The notes: a model not told the origin generated them from the letters alone. A stretch of 64,000 nucleotides of DNA from Thiothrix sp. (GCF_028714775.1 NZ_JAQTLS010000009.1:118270-182269), one strand, 5' to 3'. Positions 46,684-55,904 are shown, counted from the stretch's first letter. Made by a program: numbers and translations.

Positions 46684-47505
46684 ATGGCTATTTACAACCA
46701 ACCTCTGGGCGAAGAGATTCGCCAGCTATCAGAATATCGCATGATTAGTTACGAACAACCGCTTAATGAGAAGATTCGCCTGTTCATGCGTCTGGAGCTG
46801 CTGATGGGGCGTTTCCAGTACCAGATAGCCGATAATCCGAAGCCTGAAAATACCGTTGCTGCCTTGCATTTGCTGCTGGATTTGTACAACTTATCAGCAC
46901 GTCTGGATGTCAAAAGCGAAATCCTCAAAGAAATCGACCGCGTAGGGCAATCCGCCCGCTTGATGTTGCGTGCCGAAAATGCCGATGTTGCCCGCTTGGA
47001 TGAAGTGCTGGAAAGGCTCAACCACCACAGTGACGTGTTGTACCAGTTACGCGGGCAGTTGGGGCAGCATTTGAAAAATCATGTATTCTTCAATAATTTA
47101 CGCCAGCGTTCTTCACTGCCGGGCGGAATCAACGGTTTCGACATCCCCTTATTTAATTATTGGCAAGACCAAGCGGTTAACGTGCGTTTGGAAGACTTGC
47201 AGGAATGGGGCGCACCGTATGTTTCTGCCAATGAAGCGGCACGCGGTATCCTGAACATCATCCGCGAGTTTGGTGAACGGCGTGAGGAAGTGGGTAAGGA
47301 CGGTTTCTTCCAGTCCACGCTGGAAGCACGCAAGCCTTATCAGATGTTGCGGGTTGAATTGCCCGGCAGTTTGGATTGTTACCCGGAAATCAGCGCGGGG
47401 AAACAACGTTTCACCTTACGTTTCGTGAATGCGGACATGATGGCAGACCGTGGCAAGCAGATTAAGAAAGACATCGCGTTTACCTTGGTACTGTGCAATT
47501 TCTGA
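46684..47505 (+). CDS. zapD: Cell division protein ZapD
   Basis: ZapD cross-links FtsZ filaments at the division ring. The 273-residue product matches ZapD from residue 20 on (ISYEQPLNEKIRLFMRLELL), with the RQRSSLPGGINGFDIP block in the middle. Residues 1-19 look like a duplicate of residues 20-38: QPLGEEIRQL versus QPLNEKIRLF. The upstream ATG 46684 is chosen because the ATG at 46741 has no ribosome-binding site; neither is strongly supported. Confidence 0.9.
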   Translation: MAIYNQPLGEEIRQLSEYRMISYEQPLNEKIRLFMRLELLMGRFQYQIADNPKPENTVAALHLLLDLYNLSARLDVKSEILKEIDRVGQSARLMLRAENADVARLDEVLERLNHHSDVLYQLRGQLGQHLKNHVFFNNLRQRSSLPGGINGFDIPLFNYWQDQAVNVRLEDLQEWGAPYVSANEAARGILNIIREFGERREEVGKDGFFQSTLEARKPYQMLRVELPGSLDCYPEISAGKQRFTLRFVNADMMADRGKQIKKDIAFTLVLCNF

Positions 47506-47528
47506 TTGCTTGGTATCAAGATTGAAGG

Positions 47529-47563
47529 CAGCAAGCGGGCGTTTCGGCCCGTTTGCTGTTTTT
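47529..47563. terminator. Terminator between zapD and the DUF2914 gene
   Basis: CAGCAAGCGGGC (47529-47540) pairs with GCCCGTTTGCTG (47547-47558) across a GTTTCG loop, followed by TTTTT. It ends zapD on the plus strand; the convergent minus-strand gene ends 10 bases further right. Confidence 0.85.
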
Positions 47564-47571
47564 GGGTGGGG

Positions 47572-48369
47572 TTAGCGCGGTAGTGTTTCCCAGATCGGTC
47601 GGCTGCTGGCGCTGCTTGGTGTGGATGTTGGCGTTTCGCTGCTATCGCTCGGTTCTGGCGACGTGGGGCGCGGGGCAGGTTCGCGTTGCAATTCTGGCGG
47701 AATAGGGGTCAAGGGTTGCGCGGGCGGCGGAATGACCGGGGTGGTCTGTAGCACAGTCGGTGGTGGCTGTACGGCAGGTGCTGGCTGGATTGCTGGCGGT
47801 GGTTGTATGGCGGGTGCTGGCGGCGGTTGTACGGTAGGTGCTGCGGGCATAGCCGTCGGGGCTTGCATAGCAGGATCAACCACGAGGGTATCGCGTCTGA
47901 GGATGCTGCCATCATCGTTTTGTACCGTCACAGTCCAGATACCCGGCAGGTTGACCGAAATGCTTTTGCTGGAATTGACCCGCCACGGGCTACCGCTGAC
48001 CGGGAATTGCAGGCCAAGTTGGAAAGCCCCATTGCGTTCCCACTTATGGTTGATAACATGCCCTTGCAAGCCAACCAACTCAGTAAAATAATAAACTTGT
48101 TGGCCTGCACTGATGTGTGTCAGTTGGTCAACGGGTTCGCGTCCGCTAATCGCGCTGGTGAATGCAGCCCGTGTGATTTGTGGCATCGGCGCAGGTACTG
48201 GCGCAGGCATGGGGGTTGGCGCTGCCACCATCGGAGTCGCAGGCAGTGGCGCAGTTTGTGGTGGAATCGGCGTGATCGGCGAATGCTGGAATGTTTCCGC
48301 CCAAGCTGTACTGCTGACCAGCCACGCTAGCACTAATCCACTGGCTATTTTCAGGTTTGTGTTTGGCAT
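47572..48369 (-). CDS. Secreted proline-rich DUF2914-domain protein
   Basis: A 265-residue product with a Sec signal (KIASGLVLAWLVSSTAWA), a Pro/Ala-rich segment (residues about 30-60), a DUF2914 domain over about residues 63-163 (AFTSAISGREPVDQL, VYYFTELVGLQGHVINHKWE, SSKSISVNLPGIWTV) and a long proline-rich tail rich in PPP and QPPP. The domain has no established function. The start is ATG 48369 behind GGAAGGGAGA; a TTG seven codons upstream extends the frame but sits inside that ribosome-binding site. Likely periplasmic. Confidence 0.8.
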   Translation of the reverse strand: MPNTNLKIASGLVLAWLVSSTAWAETFQHSPITPIPPQTAPLPATPMVAAPTPMPAPVPAPMPQITRAAFTSAISGREPVDQLTHISAGQQVYYFTELVGLQGHVINHKWERNGAFQLGLQFPVSGSPWRVNSSKSISVNLPGIWTVTVQNDDGSILRRDTLVVDPAMQAPTAMPAAPTVQPPPAPAIQPPPAIQPAPAVQPPPTVLQTTPVIPPPAQPLTPIPPELQREPAPRPTSPEPSDSSETPTSTPSSASSRPIWETLPR

Positions 48370-48509
48370 ATTATCGAGTCTCCCTTCCAAAATAAGATGG
48401 TTAGTCTAATCCATTTGCGTCAAGTTCCCCAAAGATTGGGCTTGTCAGGCTTGCCCCTGACAGTGAGTTACGCTTTACTAGCGCTTTTGCATCCACATGA
48501 GCAGGATTA

Positions 48510-48767
48510 ATGATGGCAAGAAAGCAGACGGGTGATGCCTCCGCGCCGCAACAACCGGATTTTGAAACCGCAATGGCGGAGCTGGAAGCGTTGGTGCAGC
48601 GTATGGAAGGCGGTGAATTGACACTGGAAGATTCCCTCAAGGAGTTTGAACGTGGCGTGCAGTTGACCCGTCTGTGCCAAGAAGCGCTGAAAACTGCCGA
48701 ACAGCGCGTCAAGCTGTTGGCTGCGGATGGTCAGGAAAGCGATTTCCCACAGCAGGGGGATGCGTAA
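48510..48767 (+). CDS. xseB: Exodeoxyribonuclease VII small subunit
   Basis: XseB is the helical small subunit that binds XseA in ExoVII, which degrades single-stranded DNA. The 85-residue product shows FETAMAELEALVQRMEGGEL and LEDSLKEFERGVQLTRLCQE. xseB-ispA-dxs is a standard cluster; its stop codon abuts the ispA ATG. Confidence 0.93.
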   Translation: MMARKQTGDASAPQQPDFETAMAELEALVQRMEGGELTLEDSLKEFERGVQLTRLCQEALKTAEQRVKLLAADGQESDFPQQGDA

Positions 48768-49661
48768 ATGTTGAATGTGCGTAGCCGTTTGCAAGGTTGG
48801 CAAGACCGCATCGAAACCGTGCTGGAAGACGTATTGCCGCCTGCGCAGACGCATCCGGGGCGTTTGCATGAGGCGATGCGTTACGCTGTGCTGGACGGCG
48901 GTAAACGGATGCGCCCGTTGCTGGTGTATGCCGCTGGTGAAGCATTAGGGATTTCGCAAGGGCATTTGGATATTCCGGCGGCGGCGATTGAACTGATCCA
49001 TGTGTATTCGCTGGTGCACGATGATTTGCCCGCGATGGACGATGACGATTTGCGGCGCGGCAAACCGACTTGCCACAAGGCGTTTGATGAGGCGACGGCT
49101 ATTTTGGTGGGGGATGCTTTGCAAGCGTTGGCTTTCCAAATATTGGCATCACACCCGAAATTGCTGGCATTCCCTGCACAACGTTTGCGCATGGTCGAGT
49201 TGTTGGCGCAGGCGGCGGGTTCCCGTGGTATGGTGGGTGGACAAGCGATTGACCTTGCGGCAGTGGGGCAGACGCTGAGCGAGATTGAGCTGGAAAACAT
49301 GCATATCCATAAAACCGGCGCATTGATCCGTGCCAGTGTGCTGCTGGCAGCTTACAGCGTGGAAGTGGTGGATGCGCAATCCGTGCAGCAACTGGATCGT
49401 TTTGCCAAGTGCATTGGTCTGGCGTTCCAAGTGCAGGACGACATTTTGGATGTGGAAAGCGATACGCAAACCTTGGGCAAAACCCGTGGTGCGGATGAAG
49501 CGGCAGGCAAGCCCACTTACCCTTCCATCATTGGCATGTCAGCGGCGAAAGCCAAGTTGCAGGATTTGTACGATGAGGCGCTGGAAGCCTTGGCTGCGTT
49601 TGGGGATTCTGCCCATGCGCTACGTGAAATTGCCGAATTCACGGTTAAACGGTTACGATGA
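48768..49661 (+). CDS. ispA: Farnesyl diphosphate synthase IspA
   Basis: IspA condenses IPP with DMAPP and GPP to make farnesyl diphosphate. The 297-residue product has both aspartate-rich motifs: LVHDDLPAMDDDDLRRGKPT and FQVQDDILDVESDTQTLGK. The start directly follows the xseB stop. dxs is next, so substrate supply and use are co-encoded. Confidence 0.95.
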   Translation: MLNVRSRLQGWQDRIETVLEDVLPPAQTHPGRLHEAMRYAVLDGGKRMRPLLVYAAGEALGISQGHLDIPAAAIELIHVYSLVHDDLPAMDDDDLRRGKPTCHKAFDEATAILVGDALQALAFQILASHPKLLAFPAQRLRMVELLAQAAGSRGMVGGQAIDLAAVGQTLSEIELENMHIHKTGALIRASVLLAAYSVEVVDAQSVQQLDRFAKCIGLAFQVQDDILDVESDTQTLGKTRGADEAAGKPTYPSIIGMSAAKAKLQDLYDEALEALAAFGDSAHALREIAEFTVKRLR

Positions 49662-49724
49662 TAATAATGACAGTAATTACCACAGTGCCCGATTTCAGGA
49701 TTTTATGTTTAGGGGTGGCGTCAG

Positions 49725-51611
49725 GTGCTTGACAAAATAGACTCTCCGGCGGATTTGCGTGGCCTTGAACCGGATGCATTGCCTGCCTTGTGCGATGAGT
49801 TGCGCAAGTTTTTGTTGGACTCGGTTTCCAATGGCGGCGGGCATTTCTCGTCCAATTTAGGCACGGTCGAGCTGACCGTGGCGCTGCATTACGTGTTCAA
49901 TACTCCGCATGACCGCTTGGTGTGGGACGTGGGGCATCAGGCATACCCGCATAAAGTGCTGACCGGGCGGCGCGACCAAATTGGCAGCATTCGCCAAAAA
50001 AATGGTCTGGCAGGTTTCCCCAAACGCACTGAAAGTGAATACGATACCTTTGGGGTGGGGCATTCCAGCACCTCCATCAGCGCGGCTTTGGGCATGGCAT
50101 TGGCAGCTCGGCAAAAGGGCGAGGATTACCAAGCGATTGCCGTGATCGGCGATGGCGCAATGACGGCTGGGATGGCTTATGAAGCGCTCAACCATGCCGG
50201 TGATCTGGATGCCGATTTGCTGGTGGTGCTGAATGACAATGAAATGTCGATTTCCCCGAATGTCGGTGCGTTGCGCAAATACTTGACGCGGCTGCTGTCA
50301 GGGCGCATGTATTCCACCATGCGTGAAAGCGGCAAGAAAGCGCTTTCACACAGCAAATCCCTCTCCAAACTGGTGAAACTGACCGAAGAACACATGAAAG
50401 GCATGGTGTTACCCGGCACGCTGTTTGAGGAGATGGGCTTTAAATATTTCGGGCCGATTGATGGACATGACGTGCAAGAAATGGTGCGGGTGCTGCAAAA
50501 CCTCAAGAAGATCAAAGGCCCGCGCTTATTGCATGTGCTGACCCAGAAAGGTAAGGGCTATGAGCCTGCTGAGGAAGACCCGTGCACTTATCATGGCGTT
50601 TCACCGTTCAACCTGAAAACCGGCTTGGTTGCCAGCAGCAAGAAATCCACTCCGACTTACACCCAAGTATTCGGGCAGTGGTTGTGTGACATGGCGGCGC
50701 AAGATGAACGCTTGGTGGGGATTACTCCAGCAATGCGCGAAGGCTCCGGTTTGGTGGAGTTTTCCGAACGTTTCCCGGAACGTTATTTCGATGTGGGGAT
50801 TGCTGAGCAACACGCCGTGACCTTGGCGGCGGGCTTGGCGTGTGAAGGTTTGAAGCCGGTGGTGGCGATTTATTCCACTTTCCTGCAACGTGCCTATGAT
50901 CAGTTGGTGCATGATGTGGCAATCCAAAACCTGCCGGTGGTGTTTGCCATTGACCGCGCTGGCTTGGTGGGGGCGGATGGCCCGACGCATTCGGGGAATT
51001 ACGATCTGTCTTATTTGCGCTGCATCCCCAATATGATCGTGATGGCGCCGACCGATGAAAATGAATGCCGCCAGATGCTGTATACCGCCTTCCGTCAGGA
51101 TACCCCGACCGCCGTGCGTTACCCACGTGGTAAGGGGATGGGGATTGAGGCGGAGACCGCGATGACGGAAATTCCGTTGGGTAAGGCATTGAAATTGCGT
51201 AATGGGCGCTCTATTGCGTTGCTGCTGTTCGGTTCCTTATTGCCCCAAGCGCAAGCCGCCGCCGAGGAATTGGATGCTACCTTGGTTAATATGCGTTTCG
51301 TCAAGCCCTTGGATGAAGCGATGATCCGCGAGTTGGCGCAATCGCACGACTTGCTGGTGACGCTGGAAGACAATGCGGTGATGGGCGGGGCGGGGAGTGC
51401 GGTGAATGAATACCTGCACACCGCCGAATTGCCGGTAGCGGTGCTGAATTTGGGTTTGCCTGATGAATATATCGACCATGCCCAGCGCGAAGAGCAGCTT
51501 GCCGCCTGTGGCTTGGATGCAGATGGCATCGTAAAGCGTGTGCGTACTGGCAAGGCGGGAAAATCTTGCGTATATTCAGCGCCTTCACTATCATCCGCCG
51601 GTTTACGCTGA
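49725..51611 (+). CDS. dxs: 1-deoxy-D-xylulose-5-phosphate synthase
   Basis: Dxs is the thiamine-diphosphate enzyme that joins pyruvate and glyceraldehyde 3-phosphate, the first step of the MEP isoprenoid pathway. The 628-residue product has the ThDP motif [18 protein letters not shown]...[26 protein letters not shown] and the transketolase-type [18 protein letters not shown]. Translation starts at GTG 49725 behind a weak GGGG/AGG site, 63 bases after ispA. Confidence 0.96.
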   Translation: MLDKIDSPADLRGLEPDALPALCDELRKFLLDSVSNGGGHFSSNLGTVELTVALHYVFNTPHDRLVWDVGHQAYPHKVLTGRRDQIGSIRQKNGLAGFPKRTESEYDTFGVGHSSTSISAALGMALAARQKGEDYQAIAVIGDGAMTAGMAYEALNHAGDLDADLLVVLNDNEMSISPNVGALRKYLTRLLSGRMYSTMRESGKKALSHSKSLSKLVKLTEEHMKGMVLPGTLFEEMGFKYFGPIDGHDVQEMVRVLQNLKKIKGPRLLHVLTQKGKGYEPAEEDPCTYHGVSPFNLKTGLVASSKKSTPTYTQVFGQWLCDMAAQDERLVGITPAMREGSGLVEFSERFPERYFDVGIAEQHAVTLAAGLACEGLKPVVAIYSTFLQRAYDQLVHDVAIQNLPVVFAIDRAGLVGADGPTHSGNYDLSYLRCIPNMIVMAPTDENECRQMLYTAFRQDTPTAVRYPRGKGMGIEAETAMTEIPLGKALKLRNGRSIALLLFGSLLPQAQAAAEELDATLVNMRFVKPLDEAMIRELAQSHDLLVTLEDNAVMGGAGSAVNEYLHTAELPVAVLNLGLPDEYIDHAQREEQLAACGLDADGIVKRVRTGKAGKSCVYSAPSLSSAGLR

Positions 51612-51621
51612 ATTACCCGTT

Positions 51622-51999
51622 ATGGCCCTGTATACACTGAAAGTTCTTGCTGATTTTGCTTCCGCCCATACCTTGCGCGGCTACCCCGGTGCGTGCAGCC
51701 GCCTGCACGGTCACAACTGGAAAATTGAGGCAGAAGTTGAAGCCAATACCCTCGATGAGATCGGTATGGCGATTGATTTCAAGGACATCAAACGGGAAGT
51801 CCGCGCAGTGGCGGAGGAGCTGGATCATCAGTATTTGAACGATCTGGAACCGTTTCGGGAGATAAACCCGACCGCTGAACACATTGCCCGTTATTTTTTC
51901 CAGACGCTTGCGCTACGTTTAAACAATGAACGGGTGCGTGTCAGCGCCCTGACGATTTGGGAAACTGACCGCGCTTGTGTACGTTACGCGGAAGGTTGA
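51622..51999 (+). CDS. queD: 6-carboxy-5,6,7,8-tetrahydropterin synthase QueD
   Basis: QueD converts 7,8-dihydroneopterin triphosphate to 6-carboxytetrahydropterin in queuosine synthesis. The 125-residue product shows the zinc histidines and catalytic cysteine in SAHTLRGYPGACSRLHGHNW, LDHQYLND, and PTAEHIARYFF. The start is ATG 51622, 10 bases after dxs; the open frame extends into dxs but not as homologous sequence. Confidence 0.93.
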   Translation: MALYTLKVLADFASAHTLRGYPGACSRLHGHNWKIEAEVEANTLDEIGMAIDFKDIKREVRAVAEELDHQYLNDLEPFREINPTAEHIARYFFQTLALRLNNERVRVSALTIWETDRACVRYAEG

Positions 52000-52126
52000 T
52001 TCACATTGGATTCAGTTGACATCCTGTGCCACAATACGAAATCAAACCCATCGGCTGGGATTAACTACACTACATATCAACAGGGTCGGTTTTGGTCGTA
52101 TTTTTAAATTTTCGAGGAGTTGTTCC

Positions 52127-52753
52127 ATGAAATTTCTTGTCGGCTTTTTCAGCCTCGAATGGATGCGCGTTTTTGATTTTCTTGCACCGCTAGCTATCCG
52201 TTTGTTTCTCGCGCCCATTTTTTGGGTTTCCGGCGTAAAGCTGTTGGGGCTGTTTTCTAGCACAGACTTCGTGATCTGGAACCCGTTGACATGGGTCAAT
52301 GCTGAAGCCTTCCAGCAAAGTGTGACTGCCATGAGCAGCAGCGCAGTTGCTGGTTTGGGTGGGGAAACACTGGTTATCCTGCTGGGTTCCATCGCCATTG
52401 CTGGGGCTATCCTGCTGGTGTTGGGTTTCGCAGTACGCTGGGTAGTGCTGGCGCTGATGTTTATGGTAGTTGTGCAAGGCTTATTTGCAATGGGCGACAC
52501 CAACATCGTTGACGGCACAATGACATTGTTGATGGGGCATGGTTACACTGATGTGACGAATAACCAAGCTGAAGCTTATGTCCTGTACTTCATTCTGCTG
52601 TTGTCGCTGTTCTTCATGGGCGCAGGCCGTTGGTTCAGTTTGGACTGGTACATTTACCGCAGTTTCATGAAGCGTATTGATAACAAGGCTGCTGCCAAGC
52701 ACGATCCGTTCGAGATCGACGCAACGGATGAGCCGGGTATCAGCAAGGTTTAA
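52127..52753 (+). CDS. DoxX-family membrane protein
   Basis: A 208-residue protein with four membrane helices (near residues 18-40, 75-97, 99-120, 152-172) in the DoxX/HvfX arrangement (LAIRLFLAPIFWVSGVKLL). The C-terminus is soluble and acidic (KHDPFEIDATDEPGISKV). Family members are poorly characterised. The start is ATG 52127, with GAGGAG (52114-52119) at a suitable distance; a longer frame back to 51977 crosses the queD 3' end. A possible promoter is TTGGAT (52006)-18-CACAAT (52030), inside or just after queD. Confidence 0.85.
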   Translation: MKFLVGFFSLEWMRVFDFLAPLAIRLFLAPIFWVSGVKLLGLFSSTDFVIWNPLTWVNAEAFQQSVTAMSSSAVAGLGGETLVILLGSIAIAGAILLVLGFAVRWVVLALMFMVVVQGLFAMGDTNIVDGTMTLLMGHGYTDVTNNQAEAYVLYFILLLSLFFMGAGRWFSLDWYIYRSFMKRIDNKAAAKHDPFEIDATDEPGISKV

Positions 52754-52760
52754 TCCCCTT

Positions 52761-52789
52761 AAAAAAGGCTGCCACTGGCAGCCTTTTTT
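52761..52789. terminator. Bidirectional terminator after the DoxX gene
   Basis: AAAAAAGGCTGCC (52761-52773) and GGCAGCCTTTTTT (52777-52789) form a strong stem with a three-base loop and T-tracts in both directions. It serves the DoxX gene (plus) and the convergent gene at 52794 (minus). Confidence 0.9.
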
Positions 52790-52793
52790 GTAT

Positions 52794-53051
52794 TTAATGA
52801 ATTTCCCCGCGCTCGCGCCTAGCCTTCACCTTGGCGTCGTTACGTTTCATAAGTTGCAAGGTCAGGTAGATTTTCGCTGGGATGGAAAGGAACAAGCCGC
52901 CTGCGATCAAGCCCGCGATCAGGGCAATGCCTTTTACCCCATAGCCCGTCACGATGTCGGTGAAAATCACCAAGCCCACCCCGATAGCGGCTATCCCTAA
53001 GCCAATAGTAATCAGCGCATACATGATATGCGTCACTTGTTTCTCGTTCAT
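52794..53051 (-). CDS. Small two-helix membrane protein of unknown function
   Basis: An 85-residue product with two hydrophobic segments (ALITIGLGIAAIGVGLVIF and GIALIAGLIAGGLFLSIP) and a basic cytoplasmic tail (MKRNDAKVKARRERGEIH). I do not recognise a family. It is probably monocistronic and uses the bidirectional terminator at 52761. Confidence 0.75.
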   Translation of the reverse strand: MNEKQVTHIMYALITIGLGIAAIGVGLVIFTDIVTGYGVKGIALIAGLIAGGLFLSIPAKIYLTLQLMKRNDAKVKARRERGEIH

Positions 53052-53135
53052 GCGTTCCTACCTTGCGGGATGGGTGAGTAAATGGCTCCATTATCCCGCC
53101 CTAGTATCCTGTGTAATTGATGCTTGTCAATCGGG

Positions 53136-54851
53136 TCAGGCGGTAGCGCTGTAGTGGCGTAATTGTTGCCCCATTTTCTGCAACATGGCGTCGCGGCTCT
53201 GCAAGGCTTTTTCTTTCTGCAACAATTGCTGGTTGAGCTGCGCGATGATGGTGTCTTTCAGGCCGATGACCTTATCGCGTTGTTGCACTTTCTGCTCGAA
53301 ACTTTCTTTGTCGCCAGTGTTGGCTTGTTCTTGCTGCTTTTCGGTTAAGGCGGCGAGGGTTTCGATATGGTGTAACAGCACCGATTCGCGCCCGGTATGT
53401 TGGCGCTCGCGTTCCGCCAGTTGTTCTTCACGCAGGCGCATTTCTTGCTCGCGGGTTAGTAAGCGGTCTTCGCGTTCTTGCAGGATGCGGGCTTGTTCCA
53501 GCGTGTATTGGTCTTTGGCTTGCAGGGACTTATTGCGTTCTTCCAGTTGGCGGGCGCTGTCTTGTAAGTATTTTTCTTGCTGATCCAGCAGTTGGTCTTT
53601 ACCCAGCAGCAGCTTATCTTTTTCGCTCAGTAAGTGGGAATGCTCGGTAAGTTGTTGGTCTTTTTGTACGAGCAGGTTTTGCAGTTCGGCAACAAGGGCA
53701 GTGTGGGTGTCGATGTGCTTTTGCTGCTCTTGCAGGCTGTGGTCAAGGTCGAGGATGTGTTCCTGCAAAGTGACCAGCAAATGGTCGCGGCTTTGGACTT
53801 CGCGGTCGCGTTCCTGAAGTTGTTGGAATTGCGCGGCAATTTGCGTATCCCGGCGTTGCAGGTGTTGTTCGCGTTCGCTGATGGTTTGGTCGCGGCTGAG
53901 CAGTTGGCGGTCTTTTTCCTGTAATTGCTGGTTGGCTTGGAGCAAGAGTTGCTCGCGCTCTTGGGTGTACAGGTCTTTTTCATTGAGCAGGCGGGTTTGC
54001 TCCGCCAGTTGTTCATTGCGGCGGCTGATATGCTCGATTTTTTTGCGCAACAGCGAATCGCGTTGCTGGAGTTGCTGCTCTTTTTCGGAAATGCTGTCGT
54101 CGCGGCGTTGCAGGAGCTTGTCGATGTTGCCTAAGCGTTGGTCGCGGTGTTGGATTTCGCGGTCGCGCTCTTTGAGTTGGCGGTCGCGTTCGGAAATGTC
54201 GCGGTTACGTTCACTCAGCAGTTGTTCTTGGGTGTAAATGCGTTGTTGTTGGTCACGTATCCAACGGTTGAGGGCGGTAAGTTGTTGGCTCAGCTCTTGG
54301 ATATTTTCGTCGCGCTTGGCAATGTGCTTGTCGCGCACCTCAAGTTCACGGTCGCGCTTGCCGATGTGGTTGTCTTTTTCTTCGAGGCGACGGTTGCGGA
54401 TGTGAATTTGGTCTTCACGCTCCAGAATGAACTTTTCCTTCTGGTTGATGAATTGCTCAATCTCGCGGGAGCGTTTTTCTAGCTCGCGGATGAGTTGGTC
54501 GCGGTCATGGATGGTTTCTTCTTTTTTCTGGATCGTCTGGTCGCGGGCGAGGATTTGCTGGTCACGTTCGTGCAGGTTGCTGTGGTTGGCCTGGATCAGG
54601 TATTCCTTTTCGTGCAGCAAACGCTCCTTGTTTTCAAGGTGTTGGTCGCGTTCGAGCAGTGAGCTTTCCAGCGTGGCAATGCGGCTTTCTTGGCTCTGGC
54701 GCTTATTGTCCAGCTCGCGCAGGCTGCTTTCTGCGACTTGCAGGCGCTCATAAGCATCTTTCCAACGGTCGATGAGAATCTGGCGGTCTGCCGCAGTGAG
54801 GAAGCGATTGCCTTCTATTTTTTCGATAAGGTTTTGTTCTTCACGGTTCAT
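53136..54851 (-). CDS. Giant heptad-repeat coiled-coil protein
   Basis: A 571-residue protein without signal peptide or membrane segment. Residues about 65-498 are 62 consecutive seven-residue units without insertion. Each begins with Ile or Leu and most have Arg/Lys-Asp/Glu at positions 4-5, for example LHERDQQ, ILARDQT, ISERDRQ, LKERDRE, IQHRDQR. Heptads continue less regularly to the C-terminus. Only one hydrophobic position per heptad is strict, with many charged residues. I recognise no named family; a long rod, filament or scaffold is inferred. The ribosome-binding site upstream of ATG 54851 is weak. It is divergent from rpoH. Confidence 0.85.
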   Translation of the reverse strand: MNREEQNLIEKIEGNRFLTAADRQILIDRWKDAYERLQVAESSLRELDNKRQSQESRIATLESSLLERDQHLENKERLLHEKEYLIQANHSNLHERDQQILARDQTIQKKEETIHDRDQLIRELEKRSREIEQFINQKEKFILEREDQIHIRNRRLEEKDNHIGKRDRELEVRDKHIAKRDENIQELSQQLTALNRWIRDQQQRIYTQEQLLSERNRDISERDRQLKERDREIQHRDQRLGNIDKLLQRRDDSISEKEQQLQQRDSLLRKKIEHISRRNEQLAEQTRLLNEKDLYTQEREQLLLQANQQLQEKDRQLLSRDQTISEREQHLQRRDTQIAAQFQQLQERDREVQSRDHLLVTLQEHILDLDHSLQEQQKHIDTHTALVAELQNLLVQKDQQLTEHSHLLSEKDKLLLGKDQLLDQQEKYLQDSARQLEERNKSLQAKDQYTLEQARILQEREDRLLTREQEMRLREEQLAERERQHTGRESVLLHHIETLAALTEKQQEQANTGDKESFEQKVQQRDKVIGLKDTIIAQLNQQLLQKEKALQSRDAMLQKMGQQLRHYSATA

Positions 54852-54954
54852 TATTATTGTCTGCTTATCAGGTTATACGCCATCGTAGCATCATAATATG
54901 CTAAAAATAACGTGGCATGAACCACCAAAGAATAAACTGAAACCAAACAGGTGA

Positions 54955-54981
54955 TTAGCACTCTAACGTCGGGAGTGCTAA
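54955..54981 (+). promoter_or_regulatory. CIRCE operator (HrcA site) upstream of rpoH
   Basis: TTAGCACTC (54955-54963), 9 bases, GAGTGCTAA (54973-54981) is an exact match to the CIRCE consensus TTAGCACTC-N9-GAGTGCTAA. It ends 32 bases before the rpoH ATG. A possible -10 (TATAAG, 54987-54992) follows immediately, so HrcA binding would block the promoter. hrcA is not in the window. Confidence 0.9.
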
Positions 54982-55013
54982 GATAGTATAAGAGTTAACT
55001 AGGAGGCTACCTA

Positions 55014-55883
55014 ATGACCAATGCATTGATGCTTAGAGGGCGGACTTTACCCGTTCCAGTCGGGAATCTGGAAAGCTACATCCACGCGATCCATTCCATT
55101 CCGGTGTTGAACGCTGACGAAGAGCGTGATCTGGCAGAGCGCCTGAAACGCCAAGGTGACTTGGAAGCTGCACGCCAACTGATCCTGCATAACCTGCGTT
55201 TTGTGGTGAAAGTGGCGCGGGGTTATAACGGTTATGGCCTGCCGCTGGGTGACTTGGTACAAGAGGGTAACGTTGGGTTGATGAAAGCGGTGAAACGTTT
55301 CGACCCTGACATGAACGTGCGCCTGATTTCATTTGCTGTGCATTGGATCCGCGCCGAAATCCACGAATTCATTCTGCGCAACTGGAAGATTGTCAAAGTG
55401 GCAACCACCAAAGCGCAACGTAAGTTGTTCTTTAACCTGCGCAGTAGCAAACAGCGTTTGGGCTGGTTGAGTCACGAAGAAGCACAATCAATGGCGGCTG
55501 ATCTTGGCGTCAGCACCGCAGAAGTGTTGGAAATGGAAAAGCGCCTGAGCGCCAACGACGTTTCCTTTGACCTTAGCCCGGATCAGGACGACGAAGATAG
55601 CGGCAGTTTCTCACCCAGCCAGTATTTGGCGGCAGAATCAGCAGACCCGGCGGATGTGTTGGAGGCCGAAGAGTGGGATACCTATACCCGCGAACGCTTT
55701 CAAGATGCGATGGAAAGTCTAGATGCCCGCAGTCAGGACATTCTCGCTAGCCGCTGGTTGGTCGAAGAGAAGGCTACCTTGCATGAGCTGGCGGATAAAT
55801 ACAAAGTTTCCGCCGAGCGCATCCGTCAATTGGAAAATGCAGCGGTGAGTAAGTTGCGTTTGGCGGTGCTGGAAGCTGCTTAA
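55014..55883 (+). CDS. rpoH: Heat-shock sigma factor RpoH (sigma-32)
   Basis: RpoH directs polymerase to heat-shock promoters. The 289-residue product has region 2 ([40 protein letters not shown]), the RpoH box QRKLFFNLR (residues 135-143) that identifies sigma-32, and region 4 ([20 protein letters not shown]). AGGAGG (55001-55006) precedes ATG 55014 at 7 bases. The usual ftsYEX neighbours are absent. A CIRCE element overlaps its promoter region. Confidence 0.96.
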   Translation: MTNALMLRGRTLPVPVGNLESYIHAIHSIPVLNADEERDLAERLKRQGDLEAARQLILHNLRFVVKVARGYNGYGLPLGDLVQEGNVGLMKAVKRFDPDMNVRLISFAVHWIRAEIHEFILRNWKIVKVATTKAQRKLFFNLRSSKQRLGWLSHEEAQSMAADLGVSTAEVLEMEKRLSANDVSFDLSPDQDDEDSGSFSPSQYLAAESADPADVLEAEEWDTYTRERFQDAMESLDARSQDILASRWLVEEKATLHELADKYKVSAERIRQLENAAVSKLRLAVLEAA

Positions 55884-55904
55884 TATTGCTTGAAATCTAC
55901 ACAT

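Noticed and set aside
52016..52021. TTGACA in the queD-DoxX gap as a -35 element
   Set aside because: No acceptable -10 lies 16-18 bases downstream; the TTGGAT-18-CACAAT pair next to it fits better but is also weak.
51977..52126. N-terminal extension of the DoxX-family protein
   Set aside because: It overlaps the queD 3' end and lacks a ribosome-binding site, while ATG 52127 has GAGGAG in place.
53136..54851. Repeated GGTCGCG/TTGTTG-like DNA motifs that could suggest a CRISPR or tandem-repeat array
   Set aside because: The spacing follows a 21-base codon period without conserved repeat units; it is explained by the seven-residue protein repeat.
53163..54896. Several plus-strand frames opposite the heptad-repeat gene, with leucine/valine-rich products
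   Set aside because: The heptad periodicity of the minus-strand protein generates the repeated patterns; these are mirror products.
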